From assembly GCF_003236385.1 (NCBI RefSeq), contig NZ_POUA01000027.1, positions 1 to 38,051 of the forward strand: a stretch of DNA of 38,051 nt. The letters are read 5' to 3'. Origin of the DNA: Spongiactinospora gelatinilytica (GTDB taxonomy: Bacteria > Actinomycetota > Actinomycetes > Streptosporangiales > Streptosporangiaceae). Below are positions 1-9,280 of the stretch, one piece after another (within the stretch, counting starts at the first letter, position 1; every line of letters starts with the position of its first letter). The notes under the pieces were generated by a model. The model worked only from the letters and a program-made list of their open reading frames with translations, did no database searches and had not been told where the DNA came from. Both the position numbers and the translations under genes were made by a program.

Positions 1-47
1 ACCACCACCATCGCCGTCGGAACCCGGCCGACGGCGATGGTGGTGGT
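1..47. terminator. Long perfect hairpin, probable bidirectional terminator
   Basis: A 20-bp arm (1-20) pairs perfectly with 28-47 across a 7-nt loop (AACCCGG). There is no T-tract, which is usual for actinomycete terminators. It sits at the very edge of the window, so it probably ends a gene lying to the left. It could also be one end of a larger repeat that is cut off here. Confidence 0.7.
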
Positions 48-960
48 GATGATCGTAGGTCAGCCGATGCTGAAGGAGCCGGTGAACCTGGCGTTCCTCA
101 GGCCACCGGCCAGACCGAACGTGGCAAGGCGGACTTCGCGGGCAAAGGATCTCCTCCGACTCTCGGCCACATCGTCGTAGGGCGCACGCCGGTTGCACGC
201 CCGGCCCTTCTCCATCACGTTGCCGGCCGCCCTGTGACTGCCGTCGGCGACGCAGTGCAGGCCGGCCGTCGCGGTGAGCCGGTGAACTTGTCGGGGATGT
301 TCTTGACCGCCAGGCTCCCCACCGGCGTTCGACGCTCTGGCGACCAAGCGCCGCTCGGCGACGATGCTGGGGTGGGCGGTGCAGTGGGGGACGGTACGGA
401 TGCTCGTTGTGTTCCTGACCGAGGCCCCCTTGCGGTGTCGTCCGGTGCGGTCGTGCTATCGGTCATCGAGCGGTGGCGGGCAGAGTGCACCGCCCTGAAA
501 GGATGACCCGCCCCCAAGCAAACAAGGCGTGACCCTTCGCGGCGGACGAGGGATACCGGAATGTGATTCCCTCATTACATTCGACCGTGCAGGCCGGGCT
601 CGTCCCCGGTGGCCGGTCGGTCCGGGGGAGAGGCCCCGATCGCGGCCAGGTCTCGAAGAGGTCATCGTGCCCGCCGCCTGGAGGCCAGGGAATGCCTCCT
701 TTGCGGACTTTTCCCCGGTACCGAAGGCGATGCTGTCCAGGACGAGCACCTATGACTTCGATGCCAGACGGGAAATACAGTGTCCGTCGTCCCCACCGCA
801 CTCTGTATCACGCTGGAGTATCGCCCGGTCCCGGTCCTTTCCGGCTTCTCGGACACGGCAACATCATCGCGGCCGCCTCACGTCGTGGGCTCCCATGCGG
901 TGCGCCGCCGCATGACCATCGTCATCCTGGCCAGCAGGCCGGATCGATGCCGACCCGGCG
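48..960. other. No convincing gene; decayed intergenic region
   Basis: Several open frames cross this stretch on both strands, but none has a recognisable domain. Their translations are rich in Arg, Pro and Gly, as expected of antisense frames in high-GC DNA. The minus-strand frame ending at 60 finishes next to the hairpin at 1-47 and might be the tail of a lost gene. I see no RNA gene and no clear insertion sequence end here. Confidence 0.4.
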
Positions 961-970
961 GAGCGACACT

Positions 971-2109
971 GTGAGCATCAGCGCCAGGACGATCCTTTCG
1001 GCCCCCGGGTCGGTTCCCGTGCTGGGGCACGCGCCCGCTCTGCTGCCCGACCCCTTGGGTTTTGTGGCTGGGCTACCGCGCCACGGGAGCCTGGTGGGCA
1101 TCCGGCCAGGGCGGCAACGCCTGGTGATGGTCTGCGACCCCGAGCTGACCCGCCAGGTCCTGCTGGATGATCGAACCTTCGACAAGGGCGGCCTCTTGTA
1201 CGCACGCGGCGGCGAGGTGCTGGGCAACGGCCTGCTGATGTGCTCGCACACCCAGCACCGGCGCCAGCGTCGCCTGTGCGAGCCGGCCTCCAATCGCGGT
1301 CGGTGGCCCGGCTATGCCGCCATCATGGTCGACTGCGCCCAGCAGACCACCGCATCATGGAATGAGGGGCAGATCATCGATGTCACCGCCGAAATGATGA
1401 GGCTGACCGCACGGGCGGCGGTGGTGACCATGTTCACCGATGCGTTGCCCGTCACCACAGCCGAGACAATGATCGACGACCTCACCACGGTCATCAGCGG
1501 CGTGTTCGGTCAGATGCTCAGTCCCAAGATCCTGCGCGGCCTGCCGCTTACGGCCAACCACCGCTACCAGCGGGCACGAGCACGGATCCGCGGTACGGCC
1601 AGACATGTCGTCGCCGCCCGCCGCGCCGATCCGGCTGATCACAGCGACCTGCTGGCGGCCCTGATGAACGCGACCGACCCCGACAGCCACCGCCCCGCAT
1701 TTACCGATGAGGAACTCGTCGACCAGATCGTCACCTTCTACGCGACCGACCCCGACAGCCACCGCCCCGCATTTACCGATGAGGAACTCGTCGACCAGAT
1801 CGTCACCTTCTACGCGGCCGGTACCGAGAGCACCGCCGCCACCCTGCCTGGGCGCTGCATCCCCTCGCGCGCCATCCGCACGCCGAACAACGCCTGCACG
1901 CCGAGGTCGAAACCGTGCTGGCGGGTGCCTCGGCCGCCTACGAGCACCTGCCGCGGCTCGCTTTCACCACCGACGTCATCACCGAGGCGTTGCGGCTCTA
2001 TCCGCCGGGGTGGCTGTTCACCCGTACCGTCACCGACACCGAACTCGGCGGGCACCACCTGCCGGTCGGCACCTCACTGGCGTTCAGCCCGTACCTGCCC
2101 ATGCGTTGA
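971..2109 (+). pseudogene. Cytochrome P450 pseudogene (duplicated, frameshifted, truncated)
   Basis: The GTG start at 971 follows GGCGGAG at good spacing and opens a P450 N-terminus (proline-rich entry, then VPVLGHAPALLPDP). The I-helix motif AAGTEST is present, and the K-helix ExxR follows as EALRLYPPG in another frame. Three lesions are visible. A 72-bp in-frame tandem duplication lies just before the I helix (1668-1811). About one base has been lost near 1849, after which the reading continues in the frame of WALHPLARHPHAEQ. The gene then stops at 2109 before any heme-binding FGxGxxxC loop. Without the heme Cys it cannot be a working P450. The family assignment is firm; the original substrate is unknown. 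Confidence 0.85.
1668..1811 (+). repeat. 72-bp tandem duplication inside the P450 remnant
   Basis: Bases 1668-1739 are repeated exactly at 1740-1811. The unit encodes 24 residues (ATDPDSHRPAF followed by TDEELVDQIVTFY), so the copy keeps the frame. The exact identity of the two copies suggests a recent slippage or unequal exchange event, later than or close in time to the gene's inactivation. Confidence 0.95.
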
Positions 2110-2112
2110 GGA

Positions 2113-2364
2113 AGGGCCGGATCGAAGGTCAGATCGACCCTCGATCCAAGAAACACGCCCTGACGGGCGGGCCATGGACGCTGCACCAGCCCCGCCACTC
2201 CTCCCTGGCGCACGCGGCCGAGGACGGCGCGAACACTTCCACGCTGCTCGCCTGTTCCGGGCACACCTCGGTCGTCTCGCCGGCCCGCTACGCCCGGCTC
2301 CCTTCGAAGCCCTCACCCGCCGGCAAGCCGGACGGGATCCCGCGGTCGCCGCCGCTGACCAGGC
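2113..2364 (+). pseudogene. Tyrosine recombinase (integrase) C-terminal remnant
   Basis: Directly after the P450 stop, another frame encodes the C-terminal catalytic end of a phage-type integrase. TLHQPRHSSLAHAAEDGAN carries the box-II Arg (consensus HxLRH), followed by SGHTSV and then ARYAR with the expected nucleophile Tyr. Around 2300 the reading shifts frame and continues as FEALTRRQAGRDP, the usual tail of this family. The N-terminal three quarters are missing. It marks past mobile-element activity and is a plausible cause of the P450 truncation. Confidence is good for the family; which element it came from cannot be told. Confidence 0.75.
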
Positions 2365-2514
2365 CGTCCCACACTCTCTCCCGGCCTCCGGGGCGTCCGC
2401 GAGCCCGCCCGCGATCTCGTCGAGCGGCAGGCCGAGCGCGCACAGCACCCGCAGGCGACAAAGCCGCCGCAGGTCGCGTCCGCGTCGCCGTCCCCGCTCC
2501 TGCTCCCGCGATCC
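2352..2514 (-). pseudogene. MerR-like regulator fragment
   Basis: Read on the minus strand, this segment encodes RDLRRLCRLRVLCALGLPLDEIAGGL. It resembles the helix that follows the winged HTH in MerR-family regulators (consensus LxRLxxIxxLRxLGxPLxEI). No start codon, no N-terminal DNA-binding helix and no effector domain can be joined to it. The match rests on one short motif, so chance similarity in GC-rich antisense DNA is possible. Confidence 0.4.
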
Positions 2515-2759
2515 GCGCTCGGACCTGCCCTAACGGGAGGTTCAATACACCTTCCCGCGCCATTTCCCGTGCCGTGGCCCCATGCGGTGCGAACTTTCCG
2601 CGAGCGGAACGAGCGGAATGACTCCGACCAAGGTGAAGGTTCGTACAACATCGTGGAGCCGCCGGGCGGGCGCCCGCAAGCGCGACCCGCACCGGCGGGA
2701 ACGCACATGACAAACGATCAACAACGGCTGCACAGCACCCGCCTCTTGGGGGAGATCTG

Positions 2760-5700
2760 ATGAAAGCACGGTTATTCGCGGCCTCGGCGGCCAAGGGCCG
2801 ACGGGGCCTGACAACGGCGGCGCGCAGGCTGCGCCGCCTGGTCGCGGCGCTGACGGTGATCATGCTGGCCGGTGGGCTGGTCGTCGCCATGGAGGGCACC
2901 GCGTGGGCGACGAACCCCGCCCACCACAACATGGCGACCTGGAACATGAATCAAGGGCCCTCACGCTGGACGAACGCCTACGACCTGTCCCGCACCCACG
3001 ACGTGATCGCCCTCCAGGAGGTGCCCATCGCCCTGCCCACGATCGCCGGCGGACCGGAGGCCGGGGGCTACCTGACCGAGGCGCGCGCCGTCCCGGGTGT
3101 CGAGCACTACCGCTGGCGCCCCAACGGCAGGGACCCGGAGGTGCACCTCTACATCATGCGTCAGCAGAGCCGCAACCTCGGCTTCATCACCAGGTGGCGG
3201 CCGGACGCCGTCGTGACGATCGGCAGCGTCTATCGGGAGTCGCTCGGCGTCGTCCGCTACGCGGACCAGACAATGTTCGCCTCGATGCACGCCGCGACGG
3301 GCGGCGGCAACGACGCGGGCGCGCTGGTGCGCCGCATCGCCGACACGGCGGCGCAGAACCCCTACCTGACTCACTGGGTCGCGCTCGGTGACTACAACCG
3401 CCACCCGTCCACCTTGGGCCAGGCCGGTCTTCCCGCAGGCTCCCACGTCTACAACCCGGGTCGCCCCACACACCAGAACGGAGGCGAGTACGACTACGCC
3501 GTCTCCAACTTCGACACCCCGAACTGGCGGCCCCCTCAGGTGATGCAGTTCAGCAGCACCGACCACTGGGCGGTGCGCTTCGGCAGGCTGGCCGCCGCCG
3601 CGCAGGACCCGAGCCACGTGACCGTGATGCCCCTCGGCGACGAGCTGACCCGCGGTCACAACAGCTCCTACCTGAGCGGTTTTCGCTACCTGCTGCTGGG
3701 TCTCCTCGCGCTGTCCCCGCTGGTGAAGCGGGACACCCTGGACTTCGTCGGCTCGCAGCGGTCGGGGGAGGGGACGGACAACGACCACGAGGGGTATGAG
3801 GACCACACGATCGACCAGCTCGCCGACCGCGCCTCGATCGCGTTGAGCCGCCTGAGACCGAACGTGGTGACGCTGACGGCCGGGAGTCTCGACGTCCACG
3901 AGGGTGACGCGGGTGCGGCGGCCGAGCGGATGGGACGCCTGATCGACCAGATCCATGAGGCCGCCCCCGGTGTCACGGTGCTGGTGGCCGACCTCCCTGT
4001 GGTCGTCCACTGGACCGAGCGGGAGAAGCTCGACGCGTACAACCGGAGCCTGTCGGATCTGGTGGCGAAACGGCAGGCGGCGGGACGGCATGTCGCGCTG
4101 ATCTCCCTGGCCGATCTGACCCAGGAGGACATGGACACCGTCCGCCATCCCAACGGCTCCGGCTATGAGAAGATCGCCAGGGCGTTCCACGACGGCATCG
4201 TCGGCGCGATCCTCTACGGCTGGATCGAACCCGCCGGTCAGAGCGGGGAGCGCCCGCTGCGCGCGATGGCCCTGGGGTCGTCCAGCACCTTCGGCGAGGG
4301 CAGCACGCACGGTAACGGCTACCGGGCCGACGCCGACCGGGGATTCAGGGAACTGGCCGGCGGCAAGGTGGACTGGGTCGGCTCGGTACGGGTCGGGACG
4401 ATGGCCGACCGGGACGTCGAAGGCTGGCGGGGCCGCCTCATCCACGAGATCGCGGGCAAGGCGAGATGCGCCGTCGACACCTACCAGCCCAACCTCATCA
4501 CCCTGATCGCCGGAGGCAACGATGTCATCCGCAACCACGAGATGGACGGCGCGATCGGTCGCCTTGAGGACCTGATCTGGCATCTCGAACTCGCCGACCC
4601 GGGGGTCACCGTCCTGGTGGCGGGCGTGCAGCCGCTGCGCGACCCCGCCCAAGCCGCGCGGCGCGAGGCGTTCAACGCCCAGATCCCCGCCATGGTGGAG
4701 CAGCTCGAAACGCTCGGCGTCCGGGTGATCTACACCGATACGAGTAACCTGACCCTGGCCGACATCGGCTCCGACGGCATCCATCCCACCGACCAGGGAT
4801 ATGCCAAGATCGGCGCCGCGTTCGTGAAGGCGGCGGCCGAAGCGAAGGGCAGAGGCTACTTCACCAGGCTGAAGGCCCAGGCGGAGGACGTTGACCGCGA
4901 TCCGTGCGGGATGGAGGACTACGGCGAGGGCCTGCCCGTGCCCGGCGCGAACAAGCTCGGCCCGAACTGGGAGGACCGGGGCGTGATCCAGGCCCAGCAG
5001 TTCCCCTCCAGCAGCCGCTTCTGGATGATCGACATCAACAAGGACCGCAAGGCCGAGTTCGTGACCGTCGATGACAAGCAGAACTTCCGGTTCTGGTGGA
5101 ACAGCGGCCCCTCCGGCGACAACGCCTGGACCCCCTTCGTCGAGGGGGTGAACGCGTACAAGCCCCCGGCCGGGTCGGTCGGCAACATGCTGCGCTTCGC
5201 CGACCTGGACGGCGACGGCTTCCCCGACTGCGCGGTGGTCCACCTGAGCGGGCGAATCGACGTCCGCACCTGGAAGGCGGACAACCCGGCGGGCTCCCGT
5301 ATGTGCATGAACCAGTACGAAGGCGTCGCCAGCGTTTTCACCAACGGTTCCGAGGGCGACACGCTCACGATCGACCCGGCCACCAAGATCCGGTTCGCCG
5401 ACGTCACCGGCGGAGGACGCGACGACTACCTGCTGATCGATCCGGACGGCACAACGACCGCCTGGTACAACCGGGACTTCCAGGTCGAGCGCACCTACCA
5501 GTACCTGGACTGGGCCCCGCCGGACAAGGTCGCCGGCGCTCTCCAACTGCCCAGGGAGATCCGCTACGCCGACATCAACGCCGACAAGCGCGCCGACCGC
5601 ATCCTGATCACCGCCAAGGGCGGCGCCAGAGCCTGGATCAACGAGGGGGCCAAAGGCGCCGGCGGCACCTACCGCGACATCGGCAAGATCGCCGACGACG

Positions 5701-5843
5701 GCGACCTGCCGCCGAAGGACATCCAGTTCGCCGACATCGACGCCGACGGCAAGGCCGACTTCCTGCGCATCGGCTGGACCGGCGTGACCCACGCCTGGCT
5801 CAACAAGATGCCGAAGGAGTACTTCGACACCTTCCATCCCTAA
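2760..5843 (+). CDS. Secreted CdtB-like nuclease / double SGNH hydrolase / FG-GAP protein
   Basis: The 1027-aa product starts at an ATG after GGGGGAG. A long Arg-rich n-region and hydrophobic core (about 27-45) end in AWA (50), a signal peptidase I site. Residues 54-275 look like the DNase I/CdtB fold: ATWNMNQ, LQE (E87), SMHAATGG (H177), GDYNRHP (D211, N213) and STDHW (D268, H269). Residues 289-488 form a first SGNH domain in which the nucleophile motif reads GDEL (Ser replaced by Glu), and the GxND block is also lost. Residues 498-695 form a second SGNH domain that keeps GSSS (507-509), GGND (N587) and DGIHP (D672, H675). From about 735 to the end are FG-GAP/VCBS-like repeats with DxDxDG-type calcium loops. 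It probably acts outside the cell on nucleic acid and an acyl or acetyl ester, but the target is unknown. A hairpin terminator follows the stop. Confidence 0.9.
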   Translation: MKARLFAASAAKGRRGLTTAARRLRRLVAALTVIMLAGGLVVAMEGTAWATNPAHHNMATWNMNQGPSRWTNAYDLSRTHDVIALQEVPIALPTIAGGPEAGGYLTEARAVPGVEHYRWRPNGRDPEVHLYIMRQQSRNLGFITRWRPDAVVTIGSVYRESLGVVRYADQTMFASMHAATGGGNDAGALVRRIADTAAQNPYLTHWVALGDYNRHPSTLGQAGLPAGSHVYNPGRPTHQNGGEYDYAVSNFDTPNWRPPQVMQFSSTDHWAVRFGRLAAAAQDPSHVTVMPLGDELTRGHNSSYLSGFRYLLLGLLALSPLVKRDTLDFVGSQRSGEGTDNDHEGYEDHTIDQLADRASIALSRLRPNVVTLTAGSLDVHEGDAGAAAERMGRLIDQIHEAAPGVTVLVADLPVVVHWTEREKLDAYNRSLSDLVAKRQAAGRHVALISLADLTQEDMDTVRHPNGSGYEKIARAFHDGIVGAILYGWIEPAGQSGERPLRAMALGSSSTFGEGSTHGNGYRADADRGFRELAGGKVDWVGSVRVGTMADRDVEGWRGRLIHEIAGKARCAVDTYQPNLITLIAGGNDVIRNHEMDGAIGRLEDLIWHLELADPGVTVLVAGVQPLRDPAQAARREAFNAQIPAMVEQLETLGVRVIYTDTSNLTLADIGSDGIHPTDQGYAKIGAAFVKAAAEAKGRGYFTRLKAQAEDVDRDPCGMEDYGEGLPVPGANKLGPNWEDRGVIQAQQFPSSSRFWMIDINKDRKAEFVTVDDKQNFRFWWNSGPSGDNAWTPFVEGVNAYKPPAGSVGNMLRFADLDGDGFPDCAVVHLSGRIDVRTWKADNPAGSRMCMNQYEGVASVFTNGSEGDTLTIDPATKIRFADVTGGGRDDYLLIDPDGTTTAWYNRDFQVERTYQYLDWAPPDKVAGALQLPREIRYADINADKRADRILITAKGGARAWINEGAKGAGGTYRDIGKIADDGDLPPKDIQFADIDADGKADFLRIGWTGVTHAWLNKMPKEYFDTFHP

Positions 5844-5845
5844 GG

Positions 5846-5880
5846 GGTTCGGCGCGGCGGGGGAGCTGCCGCGCCGAACC
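5846..5880 (+). terminator. Hairpin terminator of the nuclease/SGNH gene
   Basis: GGTTCGGCGCGGC (5846-5858) pairs perfectly with GCCGCGCCGAACC (5868-5880) around a 9-nt loop. It starts 3 bases after the stop codon. No T-tract follows, as is normal in this GC range. Confidence 0.85.
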
Positions 5881-6048
5881 GTGGTCGTGCGGACCGGGGC
5901 AGCGCCCGCGGGGCCGCCCCGGTCGAGCCCCAACGGCTCGCCAAACGCCACTGGCCGTGACCGGCCTGGCGTGCACCGCCCGGGGCCTCCCTCTGGCTGA
6001 TCTGCAGCGGCCCATCCCAGAACCCCGATCCCGGCGGATGCGGTCGAC

Positions 6049-6483
6049 GTGTCCACCCTGGCGCTGGCGGGGGCCCTGCAAAGCCCGGTCAAGGTGAGTG
6101 TCGACCGCATCGACCTGGCCGCGTTCATCGCCGCGCTGCCCGTCCTCACGCCGGGCCTCCACGCCGGGCCCCCACGCCACCGGCCACGGCACGGACCACG
6201 CCACCGGTCGCGAGGCCCGTCGAAAGCAGATCGTGGCGGCATCCCCCGCTGGCCCGCGCTGCCGGCCGCCGACTTCCTCACCTTTTTGGCCGAGGCCCGC
6301 CGCTTGTTCCCCCGCCGGGTGTTCACCGGCATCGAAGAGCTGTACTTCACCACGGCCGAACAGGCGCCGGTCGCCCTGGTATCGCTGCGCGCCGTCCAGG
6401 CCGCCCTCTTCGCCGAGGGCTACTTCCTGGCCCGGGACAGGCCTCGGCTTCGGCGAGCACCTCGCCCGGCACCCTCACCCTGA
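6049..6483 (+). CDS. Unrecognised open frame, possibly a fragment
   Basis: A frame of 144 codons begins at a GTG. Its second half (ADFLTFLAEARRLFP, then FTGIEELYFTTAEQAPVALVSL) reads like genuine helical protein. The middle (Arg, His and Pro rich, about residues 40-60) does not. I recognise no family. There is no clear ribosome-binding site. It lies just before a decayed transporter and may itself be a decayed gene or a fusion of two fragments. Confidence 0.25.
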   Translation: MSTLALAGALQSPVKVSVDRIDLAAFIAALPVLTPGLHAGPPRHRPRHGPRHRSRGPSKADRGGIPRWPALPAADFLTFLAEARRLFPRRVFTGIEELYFTTAEQAPVALVSLRAVQAALFAEGYFLARDRPRLRRAPRPAPSP

Positions 6484-6511
6484 CCATGAGATCCAGTCCT
6501 ACCCACCCAGC

Positions 6512-7012
6512 GTGATGACGGCCGGTGTCGCCGGGTTCTCGATGGCGCCCGAGGTCGGCGGCCGGCCGCTCGCGCTCGGTGCCGTCGTCGTGCTCCTCGC
6601 CCTCCTCGTGGCCGGATGGATCTTCGTTGAACGCCGCTCACCCTCGCCGATGGTCGATCTGCGACTGCTCGCGAAGCCGACGATATGGAGCTCCTATGTG
6701 ATCACCTTCGCCGTCTGCGTGGGTACCGCGGCGTCGATGTTCCTCGTTCCGCAACTGTTCATGCTGTCCGCTGACGGTACGGCTCCGGGGCCAGCGCCAC
6801 CGACGTCGGGCGGTACCTGTTGCCCGGCGCCATCACGGCGGCGCTCAGCGGGCCGCTCGGCGGGTACGCGGCGCGGCGTTTCGGCTCCAGTGCCGTGGTC
6901 GCCGCCGGAGTCGGCGTCATGACGGCCACGTTCGCCGCCCTGGCGTTCCTGCGCACCGAGGTCTGGCATCTCATCGTCGCCAAGGCGTTGATCGCCCTGG
7001 CCAGTGGTGCCG
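6512..7012 (+). pseudogene. DHA2-type MFS drug-efflux fragment
   Basis: The frame from about 6512 encodes a transmembrane helix (LALGAVVVLLALLVAGWIF), then ERRSPSPMVDLRLL. The latter is the typical link between halves of 14-helix DHA2 transporters (consensus E R R x x x P L x D L R L F). Another helix follows. Near 6780 the reading shifts frame and continues as GSGASATDVGRYLLPG and GPLGGYAARRFGS, also DHA2-like, until about 7012 where the similarity stops. The first half of the transporter and its end are absent, so the gene cannot work. Its former substrate is unknown. Confidence 0.7.
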
Positions 7013-7446
7013 ACCGGGACCACGCCGCGGGCTTCGCCGCCTACGAACACGACACCCGTGAGTTCGTGACCGTGAACCAGGGGTTGGTCGGCGAGGGCGG
7101 TGCCACACTCTTCCCGACCACCGCCCAGGCCCTGGAGCAGCGCAACAACAGATTGCGCAAGCTCAGCGTCCTACCCTCCCGGAGGGACGACCGGCCCATT
7201 CGGCCCTCACCCTGCCCGATTTCACGCCCATGATGTGAGCCCGGGTACGCGCGGCTCAGCTCGGTGTCCTGGTCCACCGCTTCCGCAAAGCGCCTTCCTT
7301 TCAGGAGGTAGGGCCGCCGAACCAGCGGGTCGCGGCGTGGTCGGTGAAGCTGGAGGCGAGGTGGACCTCTGTGAGCGTCACGTCGGTGCCGGAGACCCGG
7401 CGCAGGACCGGCCGTCAGCCGGGAGTACGTACGAGGCTCCTGATCA
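7013..7446. other. Decayed stretch without a recognisable gene
   Basis: The plus frame after the transporter fragment (FAAYEHDTREFVTVNQGLVG) and a minus frame at about 7310-7400 (SGTDVTLTEVHLASSFTDH) both look protein-like but match no family I know. Neither has a start with a ribosome site. They are best seen as further fragments. Confidence 0.35.
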
Positions 7447-7659
7447 TCAGGAGCAAGAGCACGTCCCGGTGTGCCTGCGGGGGAACAGGACATCGAGCAC
7501 CATGCTCTGCGCCTCGGCACTGCTGAGCCCGTAGATGATCGCCTGGACGCCGTCGACCATCGCCCGGGTCTCCGGGTCGTTCAGTTCGGGTCGGCATTCG
7601 GCGACCAGGTGGGCCCACTCCTCGCGGACGAGGCGGCGGCGCACCATGGCCGGGCGGCG
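7447..7659 (-). pseudogene. TetR-family regulator C-terminal fragment
   Basis: The minus strand encodes EEWAHLVAECRPELNDPET followed by RAMVDGVQAIIYGL. This matches the last helices of TetR regulators (xxWxxxLxxxRPxLxxxEAxxxVxAxxGxI). The DNA-binding N-terminus is missing. It abuts, on the same strand, a piece of aldehyde dehydrogenase that is also reversed relative to its parent gene. The two may therefore have been inverted together. Confidence 0.5.
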
Positions 7660-7671
7660 GCCGGGCGGGAG

Positions 7672-8640
7672 AGCTGAGCGGTGGCTCGGGGGCGGGTTTG
7701 AGCACGACCGCGCAGCCCGCGACGATCGCGGGAGCGATCTTCGCGATGGCGACGAGCAACGGCGCGTTCCACGGGGTGACGGCCACGACCCTGCCGCACG
7801 GCCTGCTCAGCATCGTGCCGGCGGGCAGAAAAGCCGGCGAGCAGCTCGTCGCGCACCCAGGCGTGGACAAGGTGAGCTTCACGGGTTCCACCGCCGCCGG
7901 GCGCGGGGTGATGGCCATCGCCGCGGACCGGATCGCCAGGGTGACCCTGGAGCTCGGCGGCAAGTCGGCCGCCGTCATCCTCGACGACGCCGACGTGGAC
8001 ACCGTCGTCGCGCCCATGGTGACGGGCGCGATGATGCTGTCGGGGCAGATCTGCATCGCCCAGACCAGGATCCTGGCCCCGCGCTCACGCTACGACGAGA
8101 TCGTTCGCGCGGTGAGCGACGCCGCCCGCGCCCAGGTCGTCGGCGCCCCCACGGAGCCTGCCACCTGGGTGGGCCCGCTGGTGGCCGAGCGGCAGCGCGA
8201 GCGGGTGGAGGGCTATATCCGCTCGGGCTTGGAGGAAGGAGCGAAGATCGCCACGGGCGGCGGGCGGCCGCCTCACCTGCCCTCCGGGTGGTACATCGAG
8301 CCCACCGTCTTCTGCGACGTGCGCAACTCGATGCGGATCGCCAGAGAGGAGATCTTCGGGCCGGTGCTCGCCGTCATCCCCTACGACGATGACGACGACG
8401 CCGCGTACCTGGCCAACGACTCCGACTTCGGGCTGTACGGCGGCGTCTGGACGGCCGACGAGCACCGCGGTCTGGCGTTCGCCAGGCGCATCAGGACGGG
8501 CACGGTGAACATCAACGCGAGCACACCGGCGGGGCACGGCCGCGGGCGGCTTCAAACAGTCGGGGATAGGTCGGGAGCTGGGCAGAGAGGGCCTGAAGGA
8601 GTACCTGGAGCTCAGGTCGATCGTTAAGCCCCGACGTTAG
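7672..8640 (+). pseudogene. Aldehyde dehydrogenase pseudogene with an inverted internal block
   Basis: From about 7793 the plus strand encodes a clear NAD(P)-dependent aldehyde dehydrogenase: GLLSIVPAG, FTGSTAAGR, LELGGKSAA (general-base Glu), SGQICIAQTR (catalytic Cys) and EEIFGPVLAVIPY. The piece that should come just before it is found on the opposite strand at about 7795-7672: GRVVAVTPWNAPLL, then VLKPAPEPPLSS, the conserved TPWN and KPA blocks. Near 8530 one base is lost, and the normal C-terminus (GGFKQSGIGRELGREGLKEY) continues in the next frame to a TAG at 8638-8640. The first roughly 145 residues are absent. The enzyme is inactive as encoded. Confidence 0.85.
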
Positions 8641-8952
8641 TGTCACCTGCTCGGCATGTCAGTGGAGCCGCCGAGGGGGCGGGTCCGGGTGAGGATCGTG
8701 CCGGTGTGCGCGGCCGGGGATCAGCACGGCGCGGGTCGCGGCCGCCCAGTGCGCCGCGATGAACGCTTCGACTTGTCGCGAGCCCGCATGTCGTAGGTGA
8801 GTGTCGCCTGCCCGCCCCGGCTCGGCGGTGTCCCGGCGCAAGTGCCTCTCGTCTCTGTCCGCGTTGTCTTGGTGCTCGCCGGAGTCGCCGGGCAGAGACC
8901 GGGAGCACCATGTCACCGGTGCTCGTGTGTGGGCGTTGCCGGGTAGTGGGTG
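8641..8952. other. Gap with no supported gene
   Basis: Between the aldehyde dehydrogenase remnant and the DUF1048 operon I see no credible gene. A minus-strand frame (8659-8916) contains AFIAAHWAAATRAVLIPGRA, which looks protein-like but is unrecognised and has no good start. I see no strong hairpin. Confidence 0.35.
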
Positions 8953-9279
8953 TTACTTGTCGGCCGTACCGGGTTTGCCGCTGATGGATTGCTGATAGAT
9001 GTCCGCGTAGGTGCGCGAGTCCTTGATCAGGTCGTCGCAGAAGGCGGCGACGTCGTTGCCGATGAGTTGGAGGACCCCCTTGCCGTTCGCGGCGCCCTCC
9101 TCGAAGAAATCGACGATCCCTGAGAGCAGAGGCCCGTCAGGCAGGTCGACCGGTCCGACCTTGAAGAAGTAGCGCTGCATTTCCTGGTAGACGATCTGGT
9201 AGTCCGGCGGGAGCGCCTTGACCCGCGCCATGTGCGCCCGCCATTGCTTCTTACCCTCGATGATGTCCTGGATGCCCAT
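8953..9279 (-). CDS. DUF1048 family protein (distal copy)
   Basis: This is a 108-aa protein starting MGIQDIIEGKKQWRAHMARVK, with a middle motif LPPDYQIVYQEMQRYFFK. It fits the DUF1048 family of small helical proteins that occur next to PadR regulators in actinomycetes and Firmicutes. Their biochemical role is not known; structures in the family show small helical bundles. It is the last gene of a three-gene operon. Its ATG lies one base after the stop of the preceding paralogue, so translation is very likely coupled. No membrane segment or signal peptide is visible. Confidence 0.8.
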   Translation of the reverse strand: MGIQDIIEGKKQWRAHMARVKALPPDYQIVYQEMQRYFFKVGPVDLPDGPLLSGIVDFFEEGAANGKGVLQLIGNDVAAFCDDLIKDSRTYADIYQQSISGKPGTADK

Positions 9280-9280
9280 G

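Noticed and set aside
563..2533. 656-codon open frame as a single intact gene
   Set aside because: Only the part from 971 to about 1849 matches P450. The remainder is read-through into other frames after a frameshift and includes unrelated recombinase sequence.
2961..6353. 1130-codon open frame on the minus strand opposite the nuclease/SGNH gene
   Set aside because: It is the antisense shadow of 2760-5843. Its translation is Val/Gly/Arg-rich without domains, and the plus frame has a signal peptide and conserved motifs.
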